Source: Acholoe squamosa (lineage: Eukaryota; Annelida; Polychaeta; Phyllodocida; Polynoidae). Taken from it: a stretch of DNA of 64,000 nt. This document shows positions 54,424 through 64,000 of the stretch, piece by piece (position 1 is the stretch's first letter; every line of letters begins with the position of its first letter). The position numbers and the translations under genes were made by a program. The stretch covers positions 50,407,777 through 50,471,776 of the forward strand of contig OX439050.1 in assembly GCA_949317995.1 (NCBI GenBank). Reading direction: 5' to 3'. The notes below the pieces were generated by a model, which did not search any database, was not told the DNA's origin, and worked only from the letters and a program-made list of their open reading frames with translations.

Positions 54424-54807
54424 GTAAGTGAATGCATTATTTCAAAGTGTTTTGCTAAATGACTTAGTTGAGCCAGTGAGCTGGAACGATTGTAAGGTTT
54501 TGTAAGTTATATACATAACTATCACGTATTATCGCCCAAGTTGATGTGCACAAACAAAACACTCAGTCTCAGACTAATACACTGCCACTCGTCTGCGTCA
54601 GGCAGACAGTCACAGTGTCAAGGCACAGATGAGTCACACTAGAGTATTGATCAGCAGAGACACTAGTAACGCAGTTGATATTAACCCAAAACACAACGAG
54701 TCACGAGTGGGTTTACAGAGGATGTATACCCATGAGGGGCCGTCCATAAATTACGTTTTTGACCATGATTTTCAACAAACCCCCACCCCCTGTCAGTGTC
54801 ACACTTA

Positions 54808-55394
54808 TTAAAGGGCACCGCAAACGGCCTGTCTCGATCATCTGACTGAGACATCTGATCGGATCAGATCATATCAAACATGTTTGATCCGTTCTGACTC
54901 GGTCAGATTAAGTGAGACGAAAAGTCCAGTAACTATGGCAACGGCCCGACGTTCGCACACCAGATGCTGGGGACAAAGTGGTGCTCTGCGCTCTGCACTC
55001 CCCGTTAGGCGTTATGTTCTATAATAAAAATGCTACACTGGAGCCCTGTGCAACATTTTAATCTATATTACGGTCACCGTACCATCCAAATCTCTTATCT
55101 GTGCACACTATGTCATCTTATTTTTGATTTTCATGATACTGTGTGAAAGAGGATTCCATGAGTGCTACATGTTTTGAGAATTTGGACATTGAATGGTGAA
55201 CACAGTACTGAAGCACACAAATCTGTCCCCACAGAGAAAATGGCGCAGCACGTGTGCACATGACAAGTTACCTTGGTGACTTGCTACGTTCCGTAGTTAC
55301 CGTCCGCATGAATGGACGTCCCCGCACACAGAGCTCCTCCTTGACTACTGATCCAGTCAGATGACTGAAACAGTCCGTTTGCGGTCGGCTTTAA
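54808..55394. mobile_element. 587-bp CCGCAAACGG / AAACATGTTT family element
   Basis: TTAAAGGGCACCGCAAACGG at the left faces CCGTTTGCGGTCGGCTTTAA at the right. ATCAAACATGTTTGATC lies near 54870. The longest member of the family in the window, without an ORF of interest. Confidence 0.65.
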
Positions 55395-57002
55395 GTCACA
55401 AATCAGCCACACACCCCTCAAAAATTACGTCACACTTAGCTAGACCCCCCCCCCCCCTTTCAACCATACTATCGACTCAGCTCAGCTTCCAATAATAATA
55501 TCTTACATGAATCTTAATAGAATTTTACCTGAATAACGAGGATTGGGGGGTAAAATAAAATCTTACCTGACTATGCCATGGGCGGGCAGTTGGGGGCACA
55601 GCCCCCGAATTTCGCCACTACCATTACAGTGCTGACCTTCTGTAGTTCCCTTCTAGTTAACAAATTTAGCTTGTTTTATATGATATTTTTAATATACCCG
55701 GTACATCTTAATTTTTTTTAAAAAATTGATGTCATACCACCAACCCCTGTCACGCTTTGTCACAATCATCCTGTCACAATTGAAAAATACCGGCCCCCCT
55801 CACCCCCTCCTGTGTGACATAATTAATGGACGGCCCCTGAGTGGGTTGCCCCTGCGGCAGGGGCAACCGACCAATGGGCATACAGCCTCTGTATGTCCCA
55901 GAAGTTATGTTTTTGTTTTATTCTTTCTACCTGTTAGAACAACAGCAAGCGATTTTGAAAGCCCTATGCCCAGAAAATTGAAGATTGACTGTAAGAAAAG
56001 TAAATTTCTATTTGATCGAGTGCCGATCATGGCTATAAATTGCTTGATCAAGTCAGAATAACGAAGCTTTCTTTCTTGCATCACCTTCCTTATTGTCTTA
56101 CGATCATTTTGGTTTTTGAATTTTGAAAATCCATCGATGAATAAATATTTTAGACTTGAAAATGCAGAGCAAATTAGAGAGGATCTGCTACATTATTGCT
56201 ACATTGGGCGTGGCGTACAGGATATTGTATGCCAGGCCTGTGGGCTTACAGGGTTCAGTGCTATAGGTATATGATTTCCATATGCTTTGTTCTTGGAGGT
56301 AGAATAAAGTTTCAGACGTTCCCCGCAGATGCCCCCAACATCAGGATCAGCTTACCCAGTCGGGCCCGTCTGCGGTCCTCTTTAAATCAACTCTGCCTCA
56401 CCATATCCTTCCCCTTAACATCAGGGACTAAGCCAGACGTGGCCTGCCTCTCACTACCGCTAATGTCGGAAGAGTCGGCAGTGAGCTCGGCCTACTCAAC
56501 ATCCCCCCCCTCCAATCCTTCCCCCACTCAACTCCCAGAGATTGCCTTTATAAAGGAGTAAAAATACTTGACATCAAACACAGAATCATAGAAAAACACC
56601 TGAACTACCGGTACCTAATGAAGATAACCACAGCAACATAAATTGGCATCCCTGTATAATCCAGATTGAAACCCTACATCCTTAGGGGCAATGGTTGAGA
56701 CACAAGGAAAGAAAACGGGAGTCCTGTGAGAACCTTGATGCTAAGTGTCCTTGATTCCAATTTAGAATAAGATTTATATAGAACAGTGATGTATATTGTC
56801 AGAATTTTGTCTGATTTCAGAAAATCCTAAGGTAAACTTACCACTTTATTTACCGACTTTCCTTTCTTGGACCAAAGCCTCATGGTAGTTTACAGTGAGT
56901 TCATGATGTTTATGTTTATCTTCAGAATTTTCCATAAAACCTACCATCTATTGAAGGAAGACAACCACAATTAGAGGCTGCAGTTTAAGTTAATACACCA
57001 AG
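55395..57002. other. upstream region of the caspase gene
   Basis: No coding exon recognised. It includes the acceptor at about 56926 that may end a 5' untranslated intron, and about 75 bases of leader before the ATG. Confidence 0.4.
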
Positions 57003-57140
57003 ATGGACTCCTCTCATCAGACCGTACTTCGGACAAATCGCGTCTACTTGGTGCGGAACCTAGTTGTTCAGGAGGAACTCCTGTCCTTCTTATTAGCCAA
57101 GCGTATTGTGAGTGAAGATATGGCAGAAGAAATCAAGGAG
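57003..57140 (+). CDS. CASP2: caspase exon 1 (CARD, first half)
   Basis: ATG in good context (AAGATGG). Residues 1-46 of the CARD. The donor AAGGAG^GTATAT keeps phase 0. Confidence 0.88.
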
Positions 57141-60100
57141 GTATATTTTGTTTTACAAGATCTCTGTTAGCCAGTCTCTGTTCATTAAAATAATTTAACT
57201 ACTCTGATACAATAATATCTAAGAAGTCATTTAGATAGCTTTTGAAAAGATACATGCATTTTGTATGACTGTACCTAAGCTGACTGCTAAGATTGTGTAC
57301 TGGTATAAAGATGTCAGAAGATCCTCCATGTCAGTTAAGAATTTTATATATTGGTAGTTACTGCCTAAATGCCGACCTCTGACATTTTTAAATGATATTA
57401 AATTCAAGTATAATCAACAAAAATAACCTGCAAAATTCATTCTTGCCAGTGCCTTGAGATTTTATATCTTATTATTCTATAAAAATGAATATACTTTCAG
57501 CTGCATAGAACTAAGTCTGCAAAAGCTGGAGCATTGCTGGACCTACTTCCTCGGCGTGGACCACACGCCTTCCGTGCCTTCATCGAGGGTTTGGTGGAGA
57601 CTGACCAGGGGCATGTAGCAGACATGTTGGACAAAGCATGCGCTAATCGGTACCGTCAACAGACTGGACGACCGAAAGAGGAAACCTACCCCGAGGCTAC
57701 ACCTGTTCACCGCCACGTACCTAATGTACCTTACATACCAAAACCAAAGAATGATAGAGTGAAAGACAGTGAGTTACTATTTTATGTTTACTGAATTTAA
57801 TACCAATTGTGTAAAAGGACATGGCAGCTCATGAGATAATAGACATGAGCTTCACAGCTTATGGTATATTTTCTCAAAATCATATTAGAAGAACTCAGTA
57901 ATAACTCCTCCCTCACCCAGACTCTTCCTATTTCTAATGAGGTCCTTGAATTGAATTTTGGCTGGGAATGGCCTTAATGATATCCCACAACGTTAAAATC
58001 CATTATGCATTATTACCCGAATGTGATTCAGGTGTAGCGCTCATTATCTGAATTTACATGATATACCATACTTCATACTTAATCAACTTTTCATGTATTT
58101 TTCAGCTGAATCTTTCATATCATTTGAGATCATGACTGTTGATAGGCCTGATGGAGATATGAAGAATAACGATGTGAGTATGAACCATGCTTTTACATGT
58201 TTTCCACATTCATCTTCCTAATCCACATCTCCATCTACAGAATACTGTATAAAAGTTGAAACTATGAACATGGATACAGCAGGTAGAGCTAGCAAATGAA
58301 TAATATAAGTAAGCAATTCAGGAGTAACCACCATTTTTTCTGCCTTTTAAAAGTGCAAGTCAGGAATGCAGTGTCCAGTCAGTCGTCAGTCGTTTCTGAA
58401 ACCTCCCCACACGGGAGGGTGATGTGGGCAGGGACAGTGGGGCTCTAAACATCTGGGCCATAGAAAATGAGATGGAAATTTCTCAAAATCACAAAATCAT
58501 TGAAAGATTAGAAGAAAATTGAACAGAAAAATCAGAAATAAATCAGGAATTTTCAAACCAGGGGATGTGTAGAAAAGATACAGTCATTTTAGTAAAAGAA
58601 ATAACTGCTTTAAGAAAAATAGAGAGATTTATAAACCAGGGGTCAGAAGTAGGAGGCCTCAATTGGACCCTTGTCTTATCTGTTATCTGCGATCTTCTCA
58701 AAACTACTCCCGACTGACCACTAACTGGTGTCAGTGAGTCTACGAGCACTTGCCAGTGCTACATTCATGTATGATGACAACAAATGGACTGGAAGTGCTG
58801 ATACTCTTAAGTCCTCAAGGTTTGGGTTTAGTGGAACAATTCATAAACATATCATTCCCTAAATCCTACAACTTGTCATACTCAATCATACTTTTCACCT
58901 ATGCCTGTTTAACTATGACTTATTCTCCCTTTCTAGAATGCAAATTATAAGATGTCATCCAAGCCACGAGGACAGTGCATAATTCTGAACATAGACAAGT
59001 TCTCAGCAGATGCAAACCAGAAGGACCGATATGGCTCCCAGTTTGATGTCGTCAACCTGACTGAGCTCTTCAAAAATTTGTTATTTGATGTCAAATTGTG
59101 GACAAACCTGTCAAAAGATGTGAGTGCTAATTATCGTAAATCTTCACATAGAATGGAACAGGTCCTAGATCATATTTAAGTGCCCTATGTGTCTGAAGCC
59201 AGCAAAAATATAAGTATACTTGTTCCTACCTTGGGGGCCATCCATACCAATTACATGCGCATCAAGGGGGGGGGGGGGGTGAAATCGAATGCATACTTTT
59301 GCGTGGGGGTTGGGAGGCGTCTTAGGCTATTTTGCAGTGGCAGCTTTAAAGGGGGGGGGCATGCACCCCCTCCTTTTTGCTAGTACTTAAGAGTATAATA
59401 GCATAATTTGTACCCTAAAATGTGGTAAAAATAGGGGGTGCGCCCCCTCTTTTGAGGCCGCGTCCCCTCCTTTTCCAAATCCTGGATCTGCCACTGAATT
59501 TTGGCCTAAGCATTGTGTGCACAACAAATTACAATTGAAAAGGGTAGTTTGAGGCCGAAATTAGGGTACTTTTAGGGTATTTGGAAGTAATTTAGGTGCA
59601 TGATTATTTTTATCTGGCTGCAATTCAGATATTACATAGCTCGCATTAATTCAAAAGAGACTTTTGAACGTTTGGGTAGGTCCAAAGGTCGCTCACACCT
59701 CTGTTGGAAAGCCCTGGTAGGCCTGGATGCTAGGAATTCCCCTCCCCCCTGGAATTCTCCCCCCTAGGAAATATCCCCCCTATCAAGTTTTACCACAGTG
59801 AGCCTCACCCTAACCTGTCACTATCCTTATCCCTATCCCTAACCCTAAATCTATACCTATCTATCCCTATTCCTATCGCTAATCTTAACCCTATCCCTAA
59901 CCCTAACCCTCACTCTCACCCTAAACCTAACCCTAACTCTAACCCTATAACACCCTTTCAACTTACATTTGGTATATAGAAAATGAACACAGTACTTATG
60001 TACTATATGGATAAGGGGGGGGGGATCCCAGGGGGGAGATTCCCTGGAGGGAGGGGGATAATCCCAGGGGGAAGATTTCCGACGGGATAATTCCAGGGGG

Positions 60101-62073
60101 GAAACTTCCCTACACCGGTAGGCCTGATGACTGGAATGGGTCTGGTGGGGGGGGGGGGGGTACCAGGCTGCATAATATCCTTTAGTTGTAAGGATGCAAT
60201 CTATGTGTCCAAATAGAGTATGTTATGGCTTATAGATGGGGTGTTATTTGGTTTCTGAAATAACATGAAACCTAATGAATATTACTTTGTAGAAAATTGT
60301 AGCAGCCATCCAAGAAGAACGGAGTGCAAGCCACCACGAGAAGTATGATGCCTTCATCATGATCATCCTGAGTCACGGTCACGATGGCATCATCTACGCG
60401 CAAGACGGACAGAAGATCAACATAGACAAGGAGATTGTTAACCAGTTTAACGGAGTCAACTGTAGACACCTCATCGATAAACCTAAACTCTTCTTTATTC
60501 AGGCTTGTCAAGGCAGTAAGTATTTCTCTAAAGATCATTGTGGCTGTATCCATACATCATGCAAACCTATTTTCTTACATATAATGTGGCAAATATAAGC
60601 ACAGTAGTCCAATAGCTTGTCACAGATGCCAAGACAATAGGCGCTCATTATATAGGCATCTGTAGGAATGTACAGAGAAAGACTCAGGCACCGATCGGGG
60701 TTAACATAATCTCCCGCGTATAAGGCACGTCTTATATGGGGGGTTTTAGTTCTCATTGGATCCACAAGGGGGACACCAAGACCTTTCTTTTGATATCTTA
60801 CATGCCCCCTTGGTCATAATAGGACAAAATGGGGCCCAGGAGGTCCAAAGGTGGCCCAAGCTACCCATAGGTTTTTGAATTTTGAAAATTCATTCAGTAG
60901 AACCAAAGTTATGAATTTTTCATTTTTTTGAGAATTTTCCAAAACTCTAGGTGCGCCTTATACGCGGGCTGCGCCTTATACGCGGGAGATTACGGTATGA
61001 CATCTGGTAGGGTACCGAAGACTAGAACAGAGAATTACAGTAGTATGTGTACTAGAATACTGTTCTGTATACCCCCCCCCCCCACCATCCGTCAGTGCCA
61101 ACTTAAAGAAATGAAAAGATTACCTAAACAAAGTTTTGCCTACAGCCTCTACTTCTATTTCCTAGATGAGAAGACAATAGGAGTAATGGCGGATGGAGAT
61201 GAAGAAGCTGATGCCCAGGCAGGTACAGACGACTTAGAGGACCTGATGAAGCAACTTGGAGGTACTGGTGAGCCGTGTATAGGTACTGGTGAGGACACAA
61301 GTGATTCCGTCAAGGAGACGCTCAAATCCATGACCCACGAACAAGCTGACATATACGTTGCATACGCAACTGTCCCAGGTGGGTGAAATAGTTAGGACTT
61401 CTATTTGAGATTTGGTTTGGTTTGGTTGATTTAACCTCCGCTAATAGTAGTTAAAATTTAGCAGAGATACTATGTTTTAATTTGAGAATTTGTTGTAAGA
61501 AGTTATTCTGTACTGTAACATGTCTATTAAATCCCTCTTTAAAACATGAAGCATTAAGGCATCATGCCATCTTTAAAGAGTTTATAACTCATCTTAATAA
61601 AACATTGTGGCGCCAACATTGTCATCTTTTTAACACAGGATACAAGGCGTGGCGGCACACCTCCCTTGGATCGTGGTTCATGCGTGACTTGGTGACCGTG
61701 TTTGCACAGTACTGCCACTTGGAGCATGTTGCAGACATGATGACAAGGGTAAGCGGGGTTTAATATCTTACTCCCGGAGAAGGCTACATTTGTTTGATAA
61801 ACCTTTTTAATCACTCTACTCCATGGTCACGATTACCTGGTATGCATCAGTCTAGTTTTAGCGAGTATCTTACCAGGGCCTTATTTGATAAAAAATTTGT
61901 TGATGCTGTTTGCAGGTCAGCAATATAATAAACCCTCTGTGTTGATATTGTAGGTCAACCAGTTAGTAGATGCACGGCAGGTGGAAGGTGGACAGTACCG
62001 ACAGATCTGTCGTCATGTCAGTCAGCTCCGACGACGCGTCTATCTACTCCCCGGCTACTTCACGGCAGATTGA
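57003..62073 (+). CDS. CASP2: CARD-containing initiator caspase, caspase-2-like, 8 exons, 440 aa
   Basis: CDS join: 57003-57140, 57501-57768, 58106-58173, 58937-59119, 60293-60515, 61166-61378, 61639-61748, 61954-62073. All phases agree; 1323 bp give 440 residues. Residues 1-90 form a CARD, with LVVQEELLSFLL and LLDLLPRRGPHAFRAFIEGL, the wording typical of caspase-2. The large subunit carries the catalytic His247 in LSHGHDG and Cys291 in FFIQACQG. The small subunit has YKAWRHTSLGSWFMRDL and ends LRRRVYLLPGYF, again like caspase-2. The inter-subunit linker (about 295-350) is acidic and Gly-rich, with several Asp residues that could be cleaved. The fifth active-site residue is Gln-Gly (QACQG) where caspase-2 usually has QACRG. 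Caspase-2 acts in stress-induced apoptosis and is activated by CARD-mediated assembly; that role is inferred. Caspase-9 is the alternative, but the CARD and C-terminus fit it less well. Confidence 0.88.
57501..57768 (+). CDS. CASP2: caspase exon 2 (CARD, second half, and linker)
   Basis: Acceptor TACTTTCAG, donor AAGACA^GTGAGT, phase 1. Residues 47-135; DLLPRRGPHAFRAF is the caspase-2 CARD signature, followed by a Pro-rich prodomain linker. Confidence 0.92.
58106..58173 (+). CDS. CASP2: caspase exon 3 (linker)
   Basis: Acceptor TATTTTTCAG, donor ACGAT^GTGAGT. Residues 136-158, poorly conserved, but the only phase-compatible bridge between exons 2 and 4. Confidence 0.75.
58937..59119 (+). CDS. 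CASP2: caspase exon 4 (start of p20)
   Basis: Acceptor CCCTTTCTAG, donor AAAGAT^GTGAGT. SKPRGQCIILNIDKFS opens the large subunit; the RYGSQFDVVNLTELF part follows. Confidence 0.92.
59717..60130. mobile_element. foldback with telomere-like CCCTAA core in a caspase intron
   Basis: C-rich GGAATTCCCCTCCCCCCTGG words at the left face G-rich CCAGGGGGGAGATTCCC words at the right. Between them about 150 bp of degenerate CCCTAA repeats occur (about 59808-59950). GGTAGGCCTG(G)ATG stands outside both ends (59717 and 60117) and may be a target duplication. Confidence 0.55.
60293..60515 (+). CDS. CASP2: caspase exon 5 (catalytic His and Cys)
   Basis: Acceptor TACTTTGTAG, donor AAGGCA^GTAAGT. Contains SHG (His247) and QACQG (Cys291). 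Confidence 0.95.
60703..60997. mobile_element. MITE, TACCGTAATCTCCCGCG family, in a caspase intron
   Basis: Its interior is nearly identical to the copy at 22049-22344. The left end is mutated (TAACATAATCTCCCGCG); the right end is intact. Confidence 0.8.
61166..61378 (+). CDS. CASP2: caspase exon 6 (inter-subunit linker, start of p10)
   Basis: Acceptor CTATTTCCTAG, donor CCCAG^GTGGGT. The acidic linker ends in ADIYVAYATVPG, the beginning of the small subunit. Confidence 0.9.
61639..61748 (+). CDS. CASP2: caspase exon 7 (p10 core)
   Basis: Acceptor TTTTTAACACAG, donor ACAAGG^GTAAGC. GYKAWRHTSLGSWFMRDL is the substrate-binding loop and dimer strand. Confidence 0.95.
61954..62073 (+). CDS. CASP2: caspase last exon
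   Basis: Acceptor TTGATATTGTAG. It encodes residues 402-440 and ends TAD before TGA. VYLLPGY matches the caspase-2 C-terminus. Confidence 0.93.
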   Translation, partial: VNQLVDARQVEGGQYRQICRHVSQLRRRVYLLPGYFTAD

Positions 62074-62215
62074 CCAACCTACTGCCATCCATTAAATGCA
62101 TTATAAAATTGTGATATATAAAGAGTAATGTAAATAGAGAGAGCATGACCCAATAAGGGTTTCTAAAAATATGGTATCACATGCTGTAGTTGCATGGTGA
62201 TTTAGATGTACAAAA

Positions 62216-62366
62216 GCAAATGTCCATGACCAGGGAATAAATTTGCATCATATTCACCGAGGTGAGGCTGTCCGTATTCAACGACGCCTTATAGGTGGAG
62301 TTGAATGCGGACAGGCCTCACCGAGGTGAATACGATGCAAATTTATTCCCTGGAATGGACATTTGC
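62216..62366. mobile_element. 151-bp palindromic element after the caspase gene
   Basis: Arms of about 65 bp begin GCAAATGTCCATGACCAGGG and continue through TTCACCGAGGTGAGGC, mirrored with few mismatches at the right. The centre is GACGCCTTATAGGTGGA. It lies about 140 bp past the caspase stop and may fall within the 3' untranslated region. Confidence 0.8.
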
Positions 62367-64000
62367 ATTTATGTCATGGCCTAGGGGGTTATTTTGCCTT
62401 TAAATAAAGAAAAACAGCTCAGATCTGTTCAAAATCCAAGATAGCAAGCACCCATTGAATAGAGACACATTGTATATAATGCCCCCCATTGAATACGGCG
62501 GTTCTAGTACTAATCTATAGTGACAGTCGTATCAGCCATGACATAAAATTTGGATCCTAGATTTATCATCCCGTAGTGGACTGGATAAGTGCCAGCGCAC
62601 TCATTGATTTCAATCACACTATACCCCTGGCACTTATATGAAACGGGCGCCTATTTAAATACTGTTTTAGTACTTCAGATCAAGTTCAATACTCCTATAC
62701 CCCCAGCGTTTATTCGAGACCAGCGCATATTTGAGACCCCGGGTGCTTAAACAGGCCATTAAAATACCTTTGAAAAAGGGGGGAAATAATATAAGGGTTT
62801 TGAGATAATGCATTATGTAGGGGATATTGAGATGCAATGTGATATCCTCAGCATAACCCACTACAGAGGGATGCATTTGCGACATCCCATTGAACAAAAA
62901 AAAAAACCATGTCTATGGACAAATCATTTTGTAGCCATTCAAACTATAGCAAATCATGATTTATGCACAAAATGTTTTGTCTAGACAGATTACATGAGTA
63001 CTCCACATCAAATAAAAGTAACAGGTCCGTTTGGAATTTATAAAATAGAAATAAGTCCTTGTATACCTTGTACATAAATGAAGGCCTATGGAATATTCAA
63101 AGGGCAGCATATTTCTTTAATGCATAATGCAACTGTGTCATATTGATGCAGTGTCAGCAAGTTCATTACTGGTGCATTAGTGCATTGTGATTACCAATGA
63201 GCATGAAGCTTTGGGACATCGTGCAGCCCCTGAAGATTTAACAATATGACAAATATGCGCGACACCTGTATTTATCAAGTTAGAGCTTAAAGTGTTTTGA
63301 GATGACACAGGTACTAAGTCAATTTAACCCTGGGTGCTTTTTTGCCCCCACCCCCATCATTTAACTATCAGAAGTGCACTTCTCACATATCAAGAGAGTA
63401 TTAATTTTAGCCATTCTGAATGGATTTTTGTGTAACTTCTCACTGGTTTATTTTCTTTGCAACACAATATTTATGTTGATTTTACCATTATTGTCGTATC
63501 TGACTTGGTAAATCTGTCTGATTGTTACTCCCTTTTCCAGGCTCCCTCTAAATCTGCTGGGGCATGAGTATTTTGCTTAATTTCCTCGTGTAATATTGAG
63601 TGCTTAAAGATATTGCTGTGTCTCCATGTATGTTGTATATATTAATATTTCATGGAATTCAGTCACGTGTTTCCTTGAACTTGATATTGATAACAGGAAA
63701 ATGCATTTATACATGATATATTGACTTAAAGGTGACGCATGTTGCTTCTCACATTTCCTGCAAGCACGACTTGTCAGGAGGTGTCATGTTTGTAACAGTT
63801 ATACAATGTTTATGTTTCATGAACGATATGGGAGTGTAAATTTTGAAATGGGGTCGACATGTAAGGTAACCCACTACTTGTCAGTGTGTTTGCATTATTG
63901 CAAATTTAACAATAAATGAATGTGAGGCCTGGAAGCATCATGTTCCTTTAAATGTGAAATTAGGAACCAGGAAAATTGTGTGCTCAGTGATTATTCTGTT
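62367..64000. other. 3' flank of the caspase gene
   Basis: No gene seen. An AATAAAG at about 62403 is a candidate polyadenylation signal of the caspase transcript. GCATAATG-family words near 63120-63220. The rest is A/T-rich. Confidence 0.4.

Noticed and set aside
56196-56561. 121-aa Ser/Pro-rich ORF before the caspase
   Set aside because: No recognisable domain, no supporting splice structure, and its middle is repeat-like (CGGGCCCGTCTGCGGTC word of the TGCGGTC family).
59808-59950. Chromosome end
   Set aside because: The CCCTAA repeats are degenerate, short and inside a gene, so this is interstitial.

Overview
This is nuclear DNA of an animal. The coding exons are short, bounded by GT-AG introns, and dispersed among a very dense population of small inverted-repeat elements and minisatellites. 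Three multi-exon genes could be rebuilt exon by exon, and all three resemble vertebrate orthologues closely: ZMYND12 (minus strand), TAF10 (plus strand) and a CARD-containing caspase closest to caspase-2 (plus strand). A fourth gene, an intronless CLIC-family gene, lies inside TAF10 intron 1. Vertebrate-like proteins combined with this repeat load suggest an invertebrate deuterostome such as amphioxus, but the species cannot be fixed from the window.

Layout. 0-3.9 kb: the 3' end of an LTR retrotransposon (an 842-residue ORF with two zinc fingers, a polypurine tract and a 3' LTR), followed by a second, unrelated LTR. 4.0-4.9 kb: a minisatellite. 5.8-15.5 kb: ZMYND12 in 8 coding exons on the minus strand; intron 1 holds a foldback structure of about 2.6 kb with an LTR and a palindromic MITE nested in its loop. 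15.46-15.92 kb: a compact divergent promoter shared by ZMYND12 and TAF10. 15.9-50.0 kb: TAF10 in five exons, with a first coding exon of only 16 bp and a 21 kb first intron. That intron contains the CLIC gene (17.0-17.8 kb) and an apparently intact DIRS retrotransposon (25.5-31.4 kb). 50-57 kb: intergenic, with several foldback elements and a possible 5' untranslated caspase exon near 54.4 kb. 57.0-62.1 kb: the caspase in eight exons. 62.1-64 kb: a palindromic element, then nothing recognised.

The clearest self-contained system is the DIRS element. It has three open frames (gag-like; RT/RNase H/DAM-like methylase; tyrosine recombinase). Its internal complementary region is the exact reverse complement of the element's right end joined to its left end, which fixes both termini. 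ORF1 and ORF2 are joined by a candidate -1 frameshift heptamer, and the 5' leader has a candidate intron containing a 76-bp tandem repeat. The rest of the window is a record of nested small-element insertions, several with readable target duplications.

The host genes do not form a pathway. ZMYND12 is a MYND/TPR scaffold protein, TAF10 a TFIID/SAGA histone-fold subunit, CLIC a GST-fold chloride-channel-family protein, and the caspase an initiator-type cysteine protease. Only ZMYND12 and TAF10 appear to share regulation, through the divergent promoter.
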